Source of the DNA: Streptomyces sp. FIT100
GTDB taxonomy: Bacteria > Actinomycetota > Actinomycetes > Streptomycetales > Streptomycetaceae
Reading direction: 5' to 3'
Assembly: GCF_024584805.1 (NCBI RefSeq)
Contig: NZ_CP075715.1
Location: 868,001 to 932,000, forward strand
Length of the DNA stretch: 64,000 bases
Shown: one piece after another, positions 37,081-45,324 of the stretch
Position numbering within the stretch: position 1 is the stretch's first letter
How the letters are laid out: the number at the start of each line of letters is the position of its first letter
The notes under the pieces: generated by a model
What the model saw: the letters and a program-made list of their open reading frames with translations, nothing else
The model's database searches: none
What the model was told of the DNA's origin: nothing
Made by a program: the position numbers and the translations under genes

Positions 37081-38589
37081 ATGCCGACGGTTGTGATCGT
37101 GGGGGCAGGCCCTACCGGGCTTGCCCTGGCGTGCGGATTGCGGGCCGCCGGCGTAGCGGTCCGGGTGGTGGACAAGGCTCAAGGGCCGTCCGTGACTTCG
37201 CGGGCTCTGGGGTTGCAGCCGCGAGGTTCGGAGGTCCTGGACCGTCTCGGCGCTCTGGGTGATCTGTCTCAGCGGTCCGTGCCGATCCAGCAGGTGATCA
37301 CTCATGTCGACGGTCGGCCGATGGCCCGGCTGAAGGTCGGCCTGCGCACCAAGCTGGTGACCCGGCCCGGGCTCCTCGTGTCGCAGGCCGAGATCGAAGC
37401 GCGGCTGCGGCACCGGCTCGCCGAGTTGGGGACGGAGGTGGAATGGGGACGGGAGCTCCTGGCCGCCGAACAGGACGGCGAGGGCGTGACGATCCGCGTC
37501 ACCAACGGGCAGGTGCGTACCGACTGGCTGGTGGGGTGCGACGGCGCGCACAGCCAGGTACGCAAAGCGGCGGGTGTCGACTTCCCCGGCGTGGCCGTCA
37601 TCGAACGCTTCCTCCTTGCCGACGTACGGGTCGATCTGCCGTTCCCGCGCGACGCGGTGTCGGTCTGGTTGCGCGGCGATCGGATGGTCTCGGCCTTCCC
37701 GCTGCCCGGGGCCGATCTCTGGCGTCTGATGGCCCCTGCGGCCGACGGGCTGGGGGAGGTTCTCGATGCCGATACGGTGCTGAGCACGCTGAGCCAGGCG
37801 CTGTCCGCAGAGGCGGGCCTGGCGGCCGTAAGGGTGCGCGAGGTGGTGTGGACTTCCACGTTCCGCATTCACCGACGCCTGGCGTCCACTTATCGCAGCG
37901 GCCGGATCCTGCTCGGTGGGGACGCCGCCCACATCCACAGCCCGATCGGCGGGCAGGGCCTCAACACCGGCCTGGGCGACGCCGAGAACCTGGCATGGAA
38001 GCTCGCGCTCGTCGCCTCCGGCCGCGCCCACGAAGGACTACTGGACACCTACCAGACCGAGCGGCGGCCCATCGCAGAGGAGGTCCTGGCGTCCACCAGC
38101 GCCATGACACGGCTGGTCGTCGGGCAGACCCCGCTCGCCCGTGCGGTCCGTGACCGCCTCTTCGTGCCTTTGATGAACCGGTCACTCGTCCAGCGGCTGA
38201 TCTGGGAGAAATCCTCCCAGTTGAAGATCAGTTACCGGCGCGGCCCGCTGGCCGGCGGGACCCTTGCGACCCTGCCCCTGCCCTGCCCGCGTACCGGCGA
38301 CCGCGTCCCCGACCTGGATTGCGTGCGCCACGACGGCAGCCGGACCCGCCTGCACGCCGAGCTCGGCTCCCGCTGGGCCGTGCTGACCCCTGCGGCAGCG
38401 CGAACTGACATCCTGGCGGCCGCCCACCGCCACTTGGGAGAGGCGAACACAGCCGTGCTGACACCAGCCGCCCACAGGGCCAAGGTGCTGCTTGTGCGGC
38501 CCGACGGCCATCTGGCATGGTCAGGGACCTCACCGGCCGCGCTGGACCGCCGGCTGACCCGCATGCTCGGCACCGGCCGTACCGGGTGA
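37081..38589 (+). CDS. FAD-dependent aromatic monooxygenase (PHBH fold)
   Basis: A 502-residue class A flavoprotein hydroxylase of the PgaE/RdmE/MhpA group. It has the dinucleotide motif VIVGAGPTGLALACGL at the N-terminus, the DG motif VGCDGAHSQVRKAAG near residue 160, and GGDAAHIHSPIGGQGLNTGL near residue 280, plus a thioredoxin-like C-terminal domain. It would hydroxylate a phenolic or polyketide substrate using NAD(P)H and O2. ATG 37081 follows GAGGTCGGG; an in-frame GTG at 37054 falls inside the second operator and was rejected. No biosynthetic genes are nearby, so detoxification is a reasonable guess. Confidence 0.9.
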   Translation: MPTVVIVGAGPTGLALACGLRAAGVAVRVVDKAQGPSVTSRALGLQPRGSEVLDRLGALGDLSQRSVPIQQVITHVDGRPMARLKVGLRTKLVTRPGLLVSQAEIEARLRHRLAELGTEVEWGRELLAAEQDGEGVTIRVTNGQVRTDWLVGCDGAHSQVRKAAGVDFPGVAVIERFLLADVRVDLPFPRDAVSVWLRGDRMVSAFPLPGADLWRLMAPAADGLGEVLDADTVLSTLSQALSAEAGLAAVRVREVVWTSTFRIHRRLASTYRSGRILLGGDAAHIHSPIGGQGLNTGLGDAENLAWKLALVASGRAHEGLLDTYQTERRPIAEEVLASTSAMTRLVVGQTPLARAVRDRLFVPLMNRSLVQRLIWEKSSQLKISYRRGPLAGGTLATLPLPCPRTGDRVPDLDCVRHDGSRTRLHAELGSRWAVLTPAAARTDILAAAHRHLGEANTAVLTPAAHRAKVLLVRPDGHLAWSGTSPAALDRRLTRMLGTGRTG

Positions 38590-38623
38590 CTCCTGCACCA
38601 GACCCCGAGAGGCATCACGGCCG

Positions 38624-39217
38624 ATGAACGCGCCCCTGCCACCGACCCCGCCCACCGGTCTGCGCGCCCGGAAGAAGGCCCAGACCCGCCGCACCATCCA
38701 GGACCAGGCCCTGAAGCTGTTCCTGAGCCAGGGGTACGAGAACACGACCGTCGAGGAGATCGCCGCCGCTGCCGGTGTCTCCCACATGACCTTCTTCCGG
38801 CACTTCCCCACGAAGGAAGCCGTCGTGGAGACCGACGACTACGACCCGATGATCGTCCAGCTCATCCAAGAGCGCCCGCCGGACGAGGACCCGCTCACGG
38901 CTCTGCGCCGGGCCCTGGCCCAGGGACTGGAGGCGGTGTACGCCACCGACAGAGAGGCACTCCTGGTCCGCACCCGGCTCGTCCTGAGGACACCGGCTCT
39001 ACGCGCCCGCGTCTGGGAGAACCAGTACGCCACCGAGCAGTTGTTCGCGCAGGCCCTGTCCGTCCGTCAGCCGGGAGCCGACCCGCTGCGCACCCGCGTC
39101 CTCGCCGCCGCCACACTGGCCGCACTGACCACCGCCCTCACCGTGTGGGTGGAAAGCGACGGCACCGAAGACCTGCCCACACTGGTGGACCAGGCCCTCC
39201 AGGCCCTGCACGGCTGA
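38624..39217 (+). CDS. TetR family repressor
   Basis: A 197-residue regulator. The DNA-binding domain occupies residues 15-65 (TRRTIQDQALKLFLSQGYENTTVEEIAAAAGVSHMTFFRHFPTKE in part), followed by an all-helical ligand domain. It lies 34 bp after the monooxygenase gene in the same direction, so it is probably cotranscribed and represses the pair through the two palindromes at 37033-37062. The inducer is unknown, probably the monooxygenase substrate. Confidence 0.92.
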   Translation: MNAPLPPTPPTGLRARKKAQTRRTIQDQALKLFLSQGYENTTVEEIAAAAGVSHMTFFRHFPTKEAVVETDDYDPMIVQLIQERPPDEDPLTALRRALAQGLEAVYATDREALLVRTRLVLRTPALRARVWENQYATEQLFAQALSVRQPGADPLRTRVLAAATLAALTTALTVWVESDGTEDLPTLVDQALQALHG

Positions 39218-39347
39218 GCCGACCACACCCCGAGCCGCAGGTGTGTGGGGACGCGGCCAGGCGCCGCGCAGACGCCTCTCCCCCGGCCGTCTCCTCGCAC
39301 CACCCCCGCAGCGCAACTCCCCTGCCCTGCAAGGGAGTCTTGGTGAC

Positions 39348-41330
39348 GTGACCTCACGCCTTCCTCACCAACCGCTGCCTGCCGCGCCGGCAGGGCAGAT
39401 GATCGTCTGCGGCGACGACGCACTGGCGACCCGCCTCGCCACCGAGCTCCACGATGTCTACGGAGAACGGGTGACGCTGCTCGCCCCGCCCTCCCGCTCC
39501 CTCGCCGACCCACAGCCCTCCCCGGCAGCGGCCCGCCTCCGGGCCTCTGCACTGCTCGGTCGTGTGTCCGCCGCGATGAACCGTCCCGACGGCGCCGACG
39601 GGGTCGGCTCCAGCGGACAGTTCCTCCTGCCGGTCCAGGAGAGGGAGGCGGCGGAGCCGACGGAGGAGGTGCTGCGCGAGGCCGGTGCGGAGCAGGCCGC
39701 CGCGCTCGCGCTCGTGTACGAGGACGACGAGACGAACATCAGAGCCGCACTCGCCGCGCGCCGGCTCAACCCCCGCCTGCGGCTGGTCATCCGGCTCTAC
39801 AACCGCAAGCTGGGCCAGCACCTGGAGGAGCTGCTGGACCAGGCCGCTCTGGTCGCGATGCCCGAACTGGAGTCGGCCGCTCTGGACGCCTCCACCACGG
39901 TGCTGTCGGACGCCGACACCGCGGCTCCCGCGCTCGCGGCGACCGCCGTGGCCGGCACGAGCAAGGTCGTCCAGGCCGACGGCCTCCTGCTGCGGGCGGT
40001 GGAGCGCACCCCGCCCGCGCGGGGCGAGGTCCCCGATCCCGGCCTGTGCACACTCGCTCTGCTGTCCTCCACGACCAACGACCCAGCAGGCGCCGAGGGT
40101 TCGGAAAGCAGCGGCCCGCAGAGTCCGACGCTCCTGCCCGACGACGCGGCGGTCACGGCGGCAACGGGACGGGGAACCGTGGTGTTGGAGGCGGTCTCGC
40201 ACACCGGACCGCCGCTACCGTCCCGCCGACTCGCAGGCCGGGGCGCCCCGCTCGGGGAGCTCTTCTCACGCCGCCTGCGGTGGGCGCTCGCCGGTGTTTT
40301 CGCGGCCGTGCTCGCCCTGACCGTGGCGTCGACGCTCATCACGGGCGACGATCCCCTGCACGCCGTCTACATCACCCTGCTCGACGTGTTCGGCATCGGG
40401 GACCCGGCCGTCGGCGAGCCCACCGCCCGTCAGCTGCTCCAACTCCTGGCCGGGCTGGTGGGCCTCGCCCTGCTGCCGGTCCTGGTCGCCGCATCGCTGG
40501 AGGCCTTCGGGGCCTTCCGAGGGGCCGCCGCGCTGCGCCGCCCTCCGCGCGGTCTGTCCGGGCACGTCGTGCTGCTCGGCCTCGGCAAGATCGGTACGCG
40601 GGTACTCGCCCGGCTGCGTGAGCTCGGCATCCCCGTGGTGTGCGTCGAGGAGGACCCGGAAGCACGCGGCATCGCCCTCGCCCGCCGGCTCCGTGTCCCC
40701 GTCGTCCTGGGTGACGTCACCCAGGAAGGCGTCCTGGAAGCGGCCAAAGTCCACCGCGCCCACGCTCTGCTGGCCCTCACCAGCGCCGACACCACCAACC
40801 TCGAAGCCGCACTGTACGCCCGCAGCGTCACACCCGACCTGCGCGTGGCCCTCCGGCTGTACGACGACCACTTCGCCACCGCCGTCTACCGCACACTGCG
40901 CGCCGCACACCCCTCGGCGCTCACCCGCAGCCGCAGCGTCTCGACGCTCGCCGCACCCGCGTTCGCCGGAGCGATGATGGGCCGCCAGATCCTCGGCGCC
41001 ATCCCCGTCGAGCGCAAGGTGCTGCTGTTCGCGGCACTGGAGGTCGCCGAGCACCCGCGGTTCGAAGGCCGGACCGTCGCCGAGGCGTTCCGGCCCGGCG
41101 CCTGGCGTGTGATCGCTCTGGACACGGCCGACCCCGCCGAACGCCGCCCCGACCTGGCCGCCGCCCGCTCCTACGACTCCGGGGAGCACAACAGCGGCCG
41201 CAGCGGTGCCGGGCTGCTGTGGGACCTGCACCCCGGCTACGTCCTGCGTTCCGAGGACCGTGTCGTCCTCGCCGCCACCCGCCGCGGACTTGCGGAACTC
41301 CTCGGCCGGCGAAACCGCCCAGACCGCTGA
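39348..41330 (+). CDS. RCK-flanked two-helix channel-like protein
   Basis: A 660-residue protein with two TrkA-N-like domains on either side of a membrane segment. N-terminal NAD-binding-like domain: GQMIVCGDDALATRLATELH, AAALALVYEDDETNIRAALAAR. Helices at about 310-331 and 363-383 bracket a pore-like loop. The second domain reads GHVVLLGLGKIGTRVLARLRE, where GLGKIG is a good Rossmann motif. The loop contains FGIGDP (F348-P353) where a potassium filter would read VGYGD, so potassium selectivity is doubtful. GTG 39348 follows AAGGGAG. The layout recalls CASTOR/POLLUX-type channels. Confidence 0.8.
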   Translation: MTSRLPHQPLPAAPAGQMIVCGDDALATRLATELHDVYGERVTLLAPPSRSLADPQPSPAAARLRASALLGRVSAAMNRPDGADGVGSSGQFLLPVQEREAAEPTEEVLREAGAEQAAALALVYEDDETNIRAALAARRLNPRLRLVIRLYNRKLGQHLEELLDQAALVAMPELESAALDASTTVLSDADTAAPALAATAVAGTSKVVQADGLLLRAVERTPPARGEVPDPGLCTLALLSSTTNDPAGAEGSESSGPQSPTLLPDDAAVTAATGRGTVVLEAVSHTGPPLPSRRLAGRGAPLGELFSRRLRWALAGVFAAVLALTVASTLITGDDPLHAVYITLLDVFGIGDPAVGEPTARQLLQLLAGLVGLALLPVLVAASLEAFGAFRGAAALRRPPRGLSGHVVLLGLGKIGTRVLARLRELGIPVVCVEEDPEARGIALARRLRVPVVLGDVTQEGVLEAAKVHRAHALLALTSADTTNLEAALYARSVTPDLRVALRLYDDHFATAVYRTLRAAHPSALTRSRSVSTLAAPAFAGAMMGRQILGAIPVERKVLLFAALEVAEHPRFEGRTVAEAFRPGAWRVIALDTADPAERRPDLAAARSYDSGEHNSGRSGAGLLWDLHPGYVLRSEDRVVLAATRRGLAELLGRRNRPDR

Positions 41331-41764
41331 GTCGGAGGTCTCGCCGCGCCACTGGCCGCCGACGGCGCTCCACGCGGGAGAGCAGATGGGCGGCGCGCGC
41401 TCGGCACGTGAGGCGCGGCGAGCTCCGTACCGGAGGGACACGCCGAAGAGCACAGAGCCACCCTCCTCCATTGCACTGTGCAATGCTCTTGTCGCGAGGA
41501 GGGCTCCGGCAGCACGGGCGGCACCTGCGCGAGGTCTCGGGCGCCGGAACGATGGTCACTGCTCGACACGGCACGCCGGTCCCGTCGGGGGAGCCCTCCT
41601 CACCACACCGGCACGCAGGTCGCGCGGCCGGTTGCGGGCGTGCCGCTCCTGTCGGCCGGTTGTCCGGGCGAGGGACTCATCGGGCTCCTGAGGGCTGTCG
41701 GCAGGAGCGGCGCGACCGTGACAGGACTGAGCCCGCGACGGTCGCCGGCCCTTCAGCCGACCGT
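41331..41764. other. convergent intergenic region with a regulator palindrome
   Basis: About 434 bp between the convergent channel and MarR genes. No product was recognised in any frame, but a near-perfect MarR-type palindrome lies inside (41469), suggesting a lost or unrecognised target gene. Confidence 0.4.
41469..41485. promoter_or_regulatory. MarR-type palindrome
   Basis: CATTGCACTGTGCAATG, perfect 8-bp arms around a single central base. The TTGCA/TGCAA core recurs upstream of the membrane-protein gene at 44945 and as a half-site (TATGCAAA) at 43514. Confidence 0.6.
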
Positions 41765-42295
41765 TCAACTGTCGCGTTGTACGGGTGCGTCCGCCCAGCC
41801 CAGCGGATGGATGCCCGCGTCTCCTGTCATCGCGTCCGGCTCCCCGCCCGCCTCGGTGAATGCGGTCAGGGCGTCGATCAGGGCTGAGCGCTGTCCGGGG
41901 GCGAGGCGTGCCACGATCGACGCGATCTCCTCGCGGCGTCTGGTGGTGACGTCCTCGACGAGGCTGCGGCCCTCCGGCGTCAGCTGCAGGACGGTCTCAC
42001 GCCGGTTCTCGGGATTGATCCGACGGTCGACCAGACCGGCCGCGACCAGCCGGTCGACCATGCGCATGGCGGTCGAGGGGTTGACGCCGAGAAGGTCGGC
42101 AAGTGCGACGAGCTTGGCCGAGCCGTGAGTGGACAGCACCACCAGCAGCCGGAACTGAGGCAGCGTCACCCTGTCCTCGACAGCGGCCAGCGAGCGCGCC
42201 GAGACGGCGACGAGCAGGCGCGACGCCGTGAGAACCGCGAGGGTCACCGCGTCGACGTCGTCCATGCCTCGGGAGGGTTTCGCGGTCTTGGCCAT
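41765..42295 (-). CDS. MarR family transcriptional regulator
   Basis: A 176-residue winged-helix regulator (LPQFRLLVVLSTHGSAKLVALADLLGVNPSTAMRMVDRLVAAGLV, in part, at about 47-90; wing NRRETVLQLTPEG). AGAAAGGA precedes ATG 42295. It is 65 bp downstream of the SpoIIE-type phosphatase gene on the same strand. Palindromes with TTGCA-TGCAA arms around it (41469, 44945) are candidate binding sites. Confidence 0.9.
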   Translation of the reverse strand: MAKTAKPSRGMDDVDAVTLAVLTASRLLVAVSARSLAAVEDRVTLPQFRLLVVLSTHGSAKLVALADLLGVNPSTAMRMVDRLVAAGLVDRRINPENRRETVLQLTPEGRSLVEDVTTRRREEIASIVARLAPGQRSALIDALTAFTEAGGEPDAMTGDAGIHPLGWADAPVQRDS

Positions 42296-42360
42296 TGGTC
42301 CTTTCTACCGTGCGCTGCCCGCCGCTCAACCTCCGCCCTCACCAGTTGCCCAGGCTGCCC

Positions 42361-43413
42361 TCACCGTTCGTGGTAGCGGAGCAACAGCATGGCGGCGTCG
42401 TCATGGAGCGGCCCTTCCACGTGCCGGACCAGGTCCCCACGCAGAGCCTGCAGCGCCGCCTCGGGGTCAGGATCCTTGAGGAGCACCGCACGCTCGCCGA
42501 GCGGATAGAAGCAATCAGTATGGTCCCGGGCCTCGGTAACCCCGTCGGTGTACAGCAGGAGTTGGTCCCCCGGTGTGAACTCCGCCCGGTACGGCTCGGG
42601 CCCGCCCGTGCCGTGTATACCGAGGCCGAGCGGCAGAGCATAGCGCCGCGGTTCGGCGAAGTGGACGGTGCCGTCGCGGCGGAGGATCACGGGCGCCGGA
42701 TGGCCGTAGTTGAGCAGGGTGACGCACTGGTCGTCGCGCACCTCCGCGAGCACGGCGGTGACGAACTTCTCGCCCTGCAGTTCCCGGTCGGTGGCCCGTT
42801 CGAGCCGAGCACCGACGCTGCTCAGATCGGGTTCGTCGTGGGCGGCCTCCCGGAAGGCGCCCAGGACGAGGGCGGCCGTCTCCACCGCTTCGAGCCCTTT
42901 GCCCTGCACATCGCCCACGATCACGCGCACACCGCCCGGCGACGCGACGACCTCGTACAGATCACCGCCGATGCGGGCTTCGGCCATCGCCGAGGTGTAG
43001 GAGACGGCCACTCGCAAGTGCCCTGCGCTGCGCGGCACCGGCCGCAGCAGCACCCGCTGCGCGACCTCGGCGATCGAGCGGACACTGGCCAGCTCGGCTT
43101 CCCGCCGCTGCCGCATCACCGCGGCCACGAGTCCGGCGGCGGTCACGCCCGCCACGGATGCCAGCGCGGTGAAACCTCGCCGGCCGGCGAACAGGCCGTC
43201 GTACAGTCCGAGGCCCAGGCAGAGGACCAACGCGAGCGCACCGACCAGGGCCGTGCGGCGCCAGCCACCCATCAGCCCGGCGAAGGCGGGGCCGAGGGCG
43301 ACCAGCGGCAGGAACCCGACCGACGGGCCGGCGGTGACATCGACCACCGCCACTATCGCCATGACGGCATACGGCAGCACGGAGAGCAGCGATGAACTCC
43401 GCGAAGCCTGCAC
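42361..43413 (-). CDS. membrane-anchored SpoIIE/PP2C-type serine phosphatase
   Basis: About 350 residues: three or four N-terminal helices (LLSVLPYAVMAIVAVVDV, GFLPLVALGPAFAGLMGG, TALVGALALVLCLGLGLYDG, ALASVAGVTAAGLVAAVM), then a PP2C phosphatase domain with GGDLYEVV, VIVGDVQGKGLEAVETAA, YGHPAPVILRRDG, LLLYTDGVTEARD and DDAAMLLLRY. Such enzymes usually dephosphorylate anti-sigma-factor antagonists in stress signalling. Start uncertain: GTG 43413 with GGAAG upstream was preferred; TTG 43428 and GTG 43530 are in frame, but the latter lies in probable promoter DNA containing a TTGCATA half-site. Confidence 0.88.
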   Translation of the reverse strand: MQASRSSSLLSVLPYAVMAIVAVVDVTAGPSVGFLPLVALGPAFAGLMGGWRRTALVGALALVLCLGLGLYDGLFAGRRGFTALASVAGVTAAGLVAAVMRQRREAELASVRSIAEVAQRVLLRPVPRSAGHLRVAVSYTSAMAEARIGGDLYEVVASPGGVRVIVGDVQGKGLEAVETAALVLGAFREAAHDEPDLSSVGARLERATDRELQGEKFVTAVLAEVRDDQCVTLLNYGHPAPVILRRDGTVHFAEPRRYALPLGLGIHGTGGPEPYRAEFTPGDQLLLYTDGVTEARDHTDCFYPLGERAVLLKDPDPEAALQALRGDLVRHVEGPLHDDAAMLLLRYHER

Positions 43414-43612
43414 TGCTGCTTCCGCCAAAGCAGACCCCCGCGAGGTGACAGGCGGTGCGTGCGCTCCCCACCGGCCGCCTGGCACCGCTTCGCAGACAGC
43501 CGCAAGATTTAGCCTATGCAAAACTTTCACTTACGAAGCATCCGGCGTCGCGCCCTGTTACCGAACCGAGGCCAACAAACCGAGGCCACAACGCAGGAGT
43601 GACAGAGGAGAC

Positions 43613-44140
43613 ATGAAGCCTTCAGCCCATGGACCGGTCAGGCGGCCGAAGCCGCCGACCGGCTGGAAGCGTTCCCTTGCCAGGCTTCCCATCCACATGT
43701 ACCGGATCGGCCTCGGACCGCTGTTCGGCAAACGGCTGATGCTCCTCATCCACACGGGCCGTTTCAGCGGGGTCACCCGCAAGGTGATCCTCGAGGTCGT
43801 CGAACACGATCCGAGGGCCGGGTCCTGGACGGTGGCCTCCGGATTCGGCACTCGGGCCCAGTGGTACCGGAATCTGCGCCGTACCCCTCAAGCCACGATC
43901 CAGTTCGGCAGGCGCTATCACGCCGTCACCGCACACTTCCTCCCGGCGGAGGAGGGAGCCCGGACGATGGCCCGATACGCCGAGGCTCACCCGCGCACGG
44001 CACAGCGCCTCTGCGCCTTCATGGGCCTCCCCTCGGACGGCACCCCGGAAGGCTTCCGCCGGGCCGGGGAGCAGATCCCCTTCGTACGCCTGGAGCCCAG
44101 TCCCGCCTTCCGGAGCGCCGCGCAGAGCGGGAGGCGCTGA
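43613..44140 (+). CDS. deazaflavin (F420)-dependent nitroreductase family protein
   Basis: A 175-residue split-barrel protein of the DDN/DUF385 family. It has PIHMYRIGLGPLFGKRLMLLIHTGRFSG and GSWTVASGFGTRAQWYRNLRRTPQATIQFG, the latter being the F420-binding signature. It would reduce a quinone or other acceptor with F420H2. GAGGAG precedes ATG 43613 closely. It is divergent from the phosphatase gene. Confidence 0.9.
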   Translation: MKPSAHGPVRRPKPPTGWKRSLARLPIHMYRIGLGPLFGKRLMLLIHTGRFSGVTRKVILEVVEHDPRAGSWTVASGFGTRAQWYRNLRRTPQATIQFGRRYHAVTAHFLPAEEGARTMARYAEAHPRTAQRLCAFMGLPSDGTPEGFRRAGEQIPFVRLEPSPAFRSAAQSGRR

Positions 44141-44153
44141 ACCGGGAGGCATC

Positions 44154-44290
44154 ATGCATCCGAACCGACGCGCGACACGACCCCATGTCCCGGTGTGGAC
44201 GATTGCGATCGTCGTCGCGCTCCGCGCCACCGTCACGCCCTTGCTGATCGCGGTAGCGAGCTACTGCCTCCTCGTCGGCTCAAGAGGCCA
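44154..44290 (+). pseudogene. N-terminal stub of a membrane protein
   Basis: A good ribosome site (GGGAGG) and ATG 44154 follow the reductase stop by 13 bp. The first 45 or so residues (VPVWTIAIVVALRATVTPLL, IAVASYCLLVG) form a clear membrane helix, but the frame then runs antisense through the next gene without recognisable sequence. Probably a gene truncated at about 44285; a genuine 45-residue peptide is less likely because no stop follows. Confidence 0.35.
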
Positions 44291-44918
44291 ACCTGTACGA
44301 GCGGACGACGGCGATCGCGCTCAGCGCGCCCAACGCCGCACCGACACCGATGGGCTCCGTGAGAGGCTGGGAGAGCGCGCCAGGTCGGCTTATCCCCCGC
44401 GGGGGCACCTGCCCCTCGGGGTCGTACACGATGCCGATCGTGTCCCCAGGGCCCGTGGTCGACTCGCATCCCCGCCAGATCTTCACGGAGAGGGGCGTGC
44501 CGTCTGCGTGGCGCACCGCGCAATAGCGCCTGCCGGGGGCCTCGTCCCCACGCGTGGCCACGGACGTCACGACGACGCTCTGCGCTTGTCCGCGCCACAG
44601 CAGCACGGCCTCCGACGCGGCCTTGGGCGCCAGGAAAGCCCAGCTCACACCAAGTACCGCAATGACCCCGAGAAACGCGCGGCCCGCCCCGATGACACCA
44701 AGGAAGAGCACGAGTCCCAGAGCGACGACAACCCCCGCCTCGCCGGTCCGCAGCATCGCCGAACCGGCGAGCGTCCCGGCGACCCCCGGGCCGGCAATGA
44801 CCACGGCCCCGACGAGCCCCACCGCCAGTCCCTCCGCGACCAGCCAGTGAGGCGGCCCTCCGCCGTACTCGGCAGGCCCCCACAGGGCCGCCCGGATCGG
44901 ACCCTTGGGTCTTGGCAT
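44280..44918 (-). CDS. membrane protein with DUF3592-like domain
   Basis: A 212-residue protein: two or three helices in the first half (AVGLVGAVVIAGPGVAGTLAG, GVVVALGLVLFLGVIGAGRAF, LGVIAVLGVSWAFL), an extracytoplasmic beta domain (SVVVTSVATRGDEAPGRRYCAV, GPGDTIGIVYDPEGQVPPRG) and a C-terminal helix. DUF3592-like proteins are of unknown function. ATG 44918 follows GGGAG; an upstream ATG at 44942 is possible. The TTGCAT-T-ATGCAA palindrome sits 27 bp upstream. Confidence 0.7.
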   Translation of the reverse strand: MPRPKGPIRAALWGPAEYGGGPPHWLVAEGLAVGLVGAVVIAGPGVAGTLAGSAMLRTGEAGVVVALGLVLFLGVIGAGRAFLGVIAVLGVSWAFLAPKAASEAVLLWRGQAQSVVVTSVATRGDEAPGRRYCAVRHADGTPLSVKIWRGCESTTGPGDTIGIVYDPEGQVPPRGISRPGALSQPLTEPIGVGAALGALSAIAVVRSYRLAS

Positions 44919-44944
44919 CGCCCTGTGTCTCCCGCGCCCCATGC

Positions 44945-44957
44945 TTGCATTATGCAA
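44945..44957. promoter_or_regulatory. MarR-type palindrome
   Basis: TTGCATTATGCAA, perfect 6-bp arms around one base, immediately upstream of the DUF3592-like gene; same core as the site at 41469. Confidence 0.55.
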
Positions 44958-45014
44958 ATGAAGTCAACTTCCTCTGACCGCAGGGGGCCGAACGTCCTAC
45001 GGCGCTTCCCGGGC

Positions 45015-45290
45015 TCAACGACGGGACGGGCCGGATGAACCACCCACGATGAACGCGACGAGGATTCCGGCGAGGACAGCCCATGCCAACGCGGCGTAAC
45101 CGCTCGACTGCCAGCCGATGAGGCCGAGAGCAGCGCCGCTCCCGGCACCCACGCCGATCGCGCGTGGACTTCCGGCATCTGCCCACTGCCTCCGTGCACT
45201 GCCGGGCTCCCGAAGCTCAGTGATCGCGGTCCTGACCACCAGCGCGGCGATCACTACAGCCACCGTCAGGAGCGCCACGGGTCCGTTCAC
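45015..45290 (-). CDS. small membrane protein
   Basis: A 91-residue protein: an N-terminal helix (VALLTVAVVIAALVVRTAI), a short polar loop, and two closely spaced helices (AIGVGAGSGAALGLIGW, YAALAWAVLAGILVAFIVGG). GTG 45290 follows GGGAG. It lies 34 bp after nhaA on the same strand and may be cotranscribed. No known family. Confidence 0.6.
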   Translation of the reverse strand: MNGPVALLTVAVVIAALVVRTAITELREPGSARRQWADAGSPRAIGVGAGSGAALGLIGWQSSGYAALAWAVLAGILVAFIVGGSSGPSRR

Positions 45291-45324
45291 GGCTCCCCCC
45301 TCCCTCTCTCGCTACGTCCCTTTC

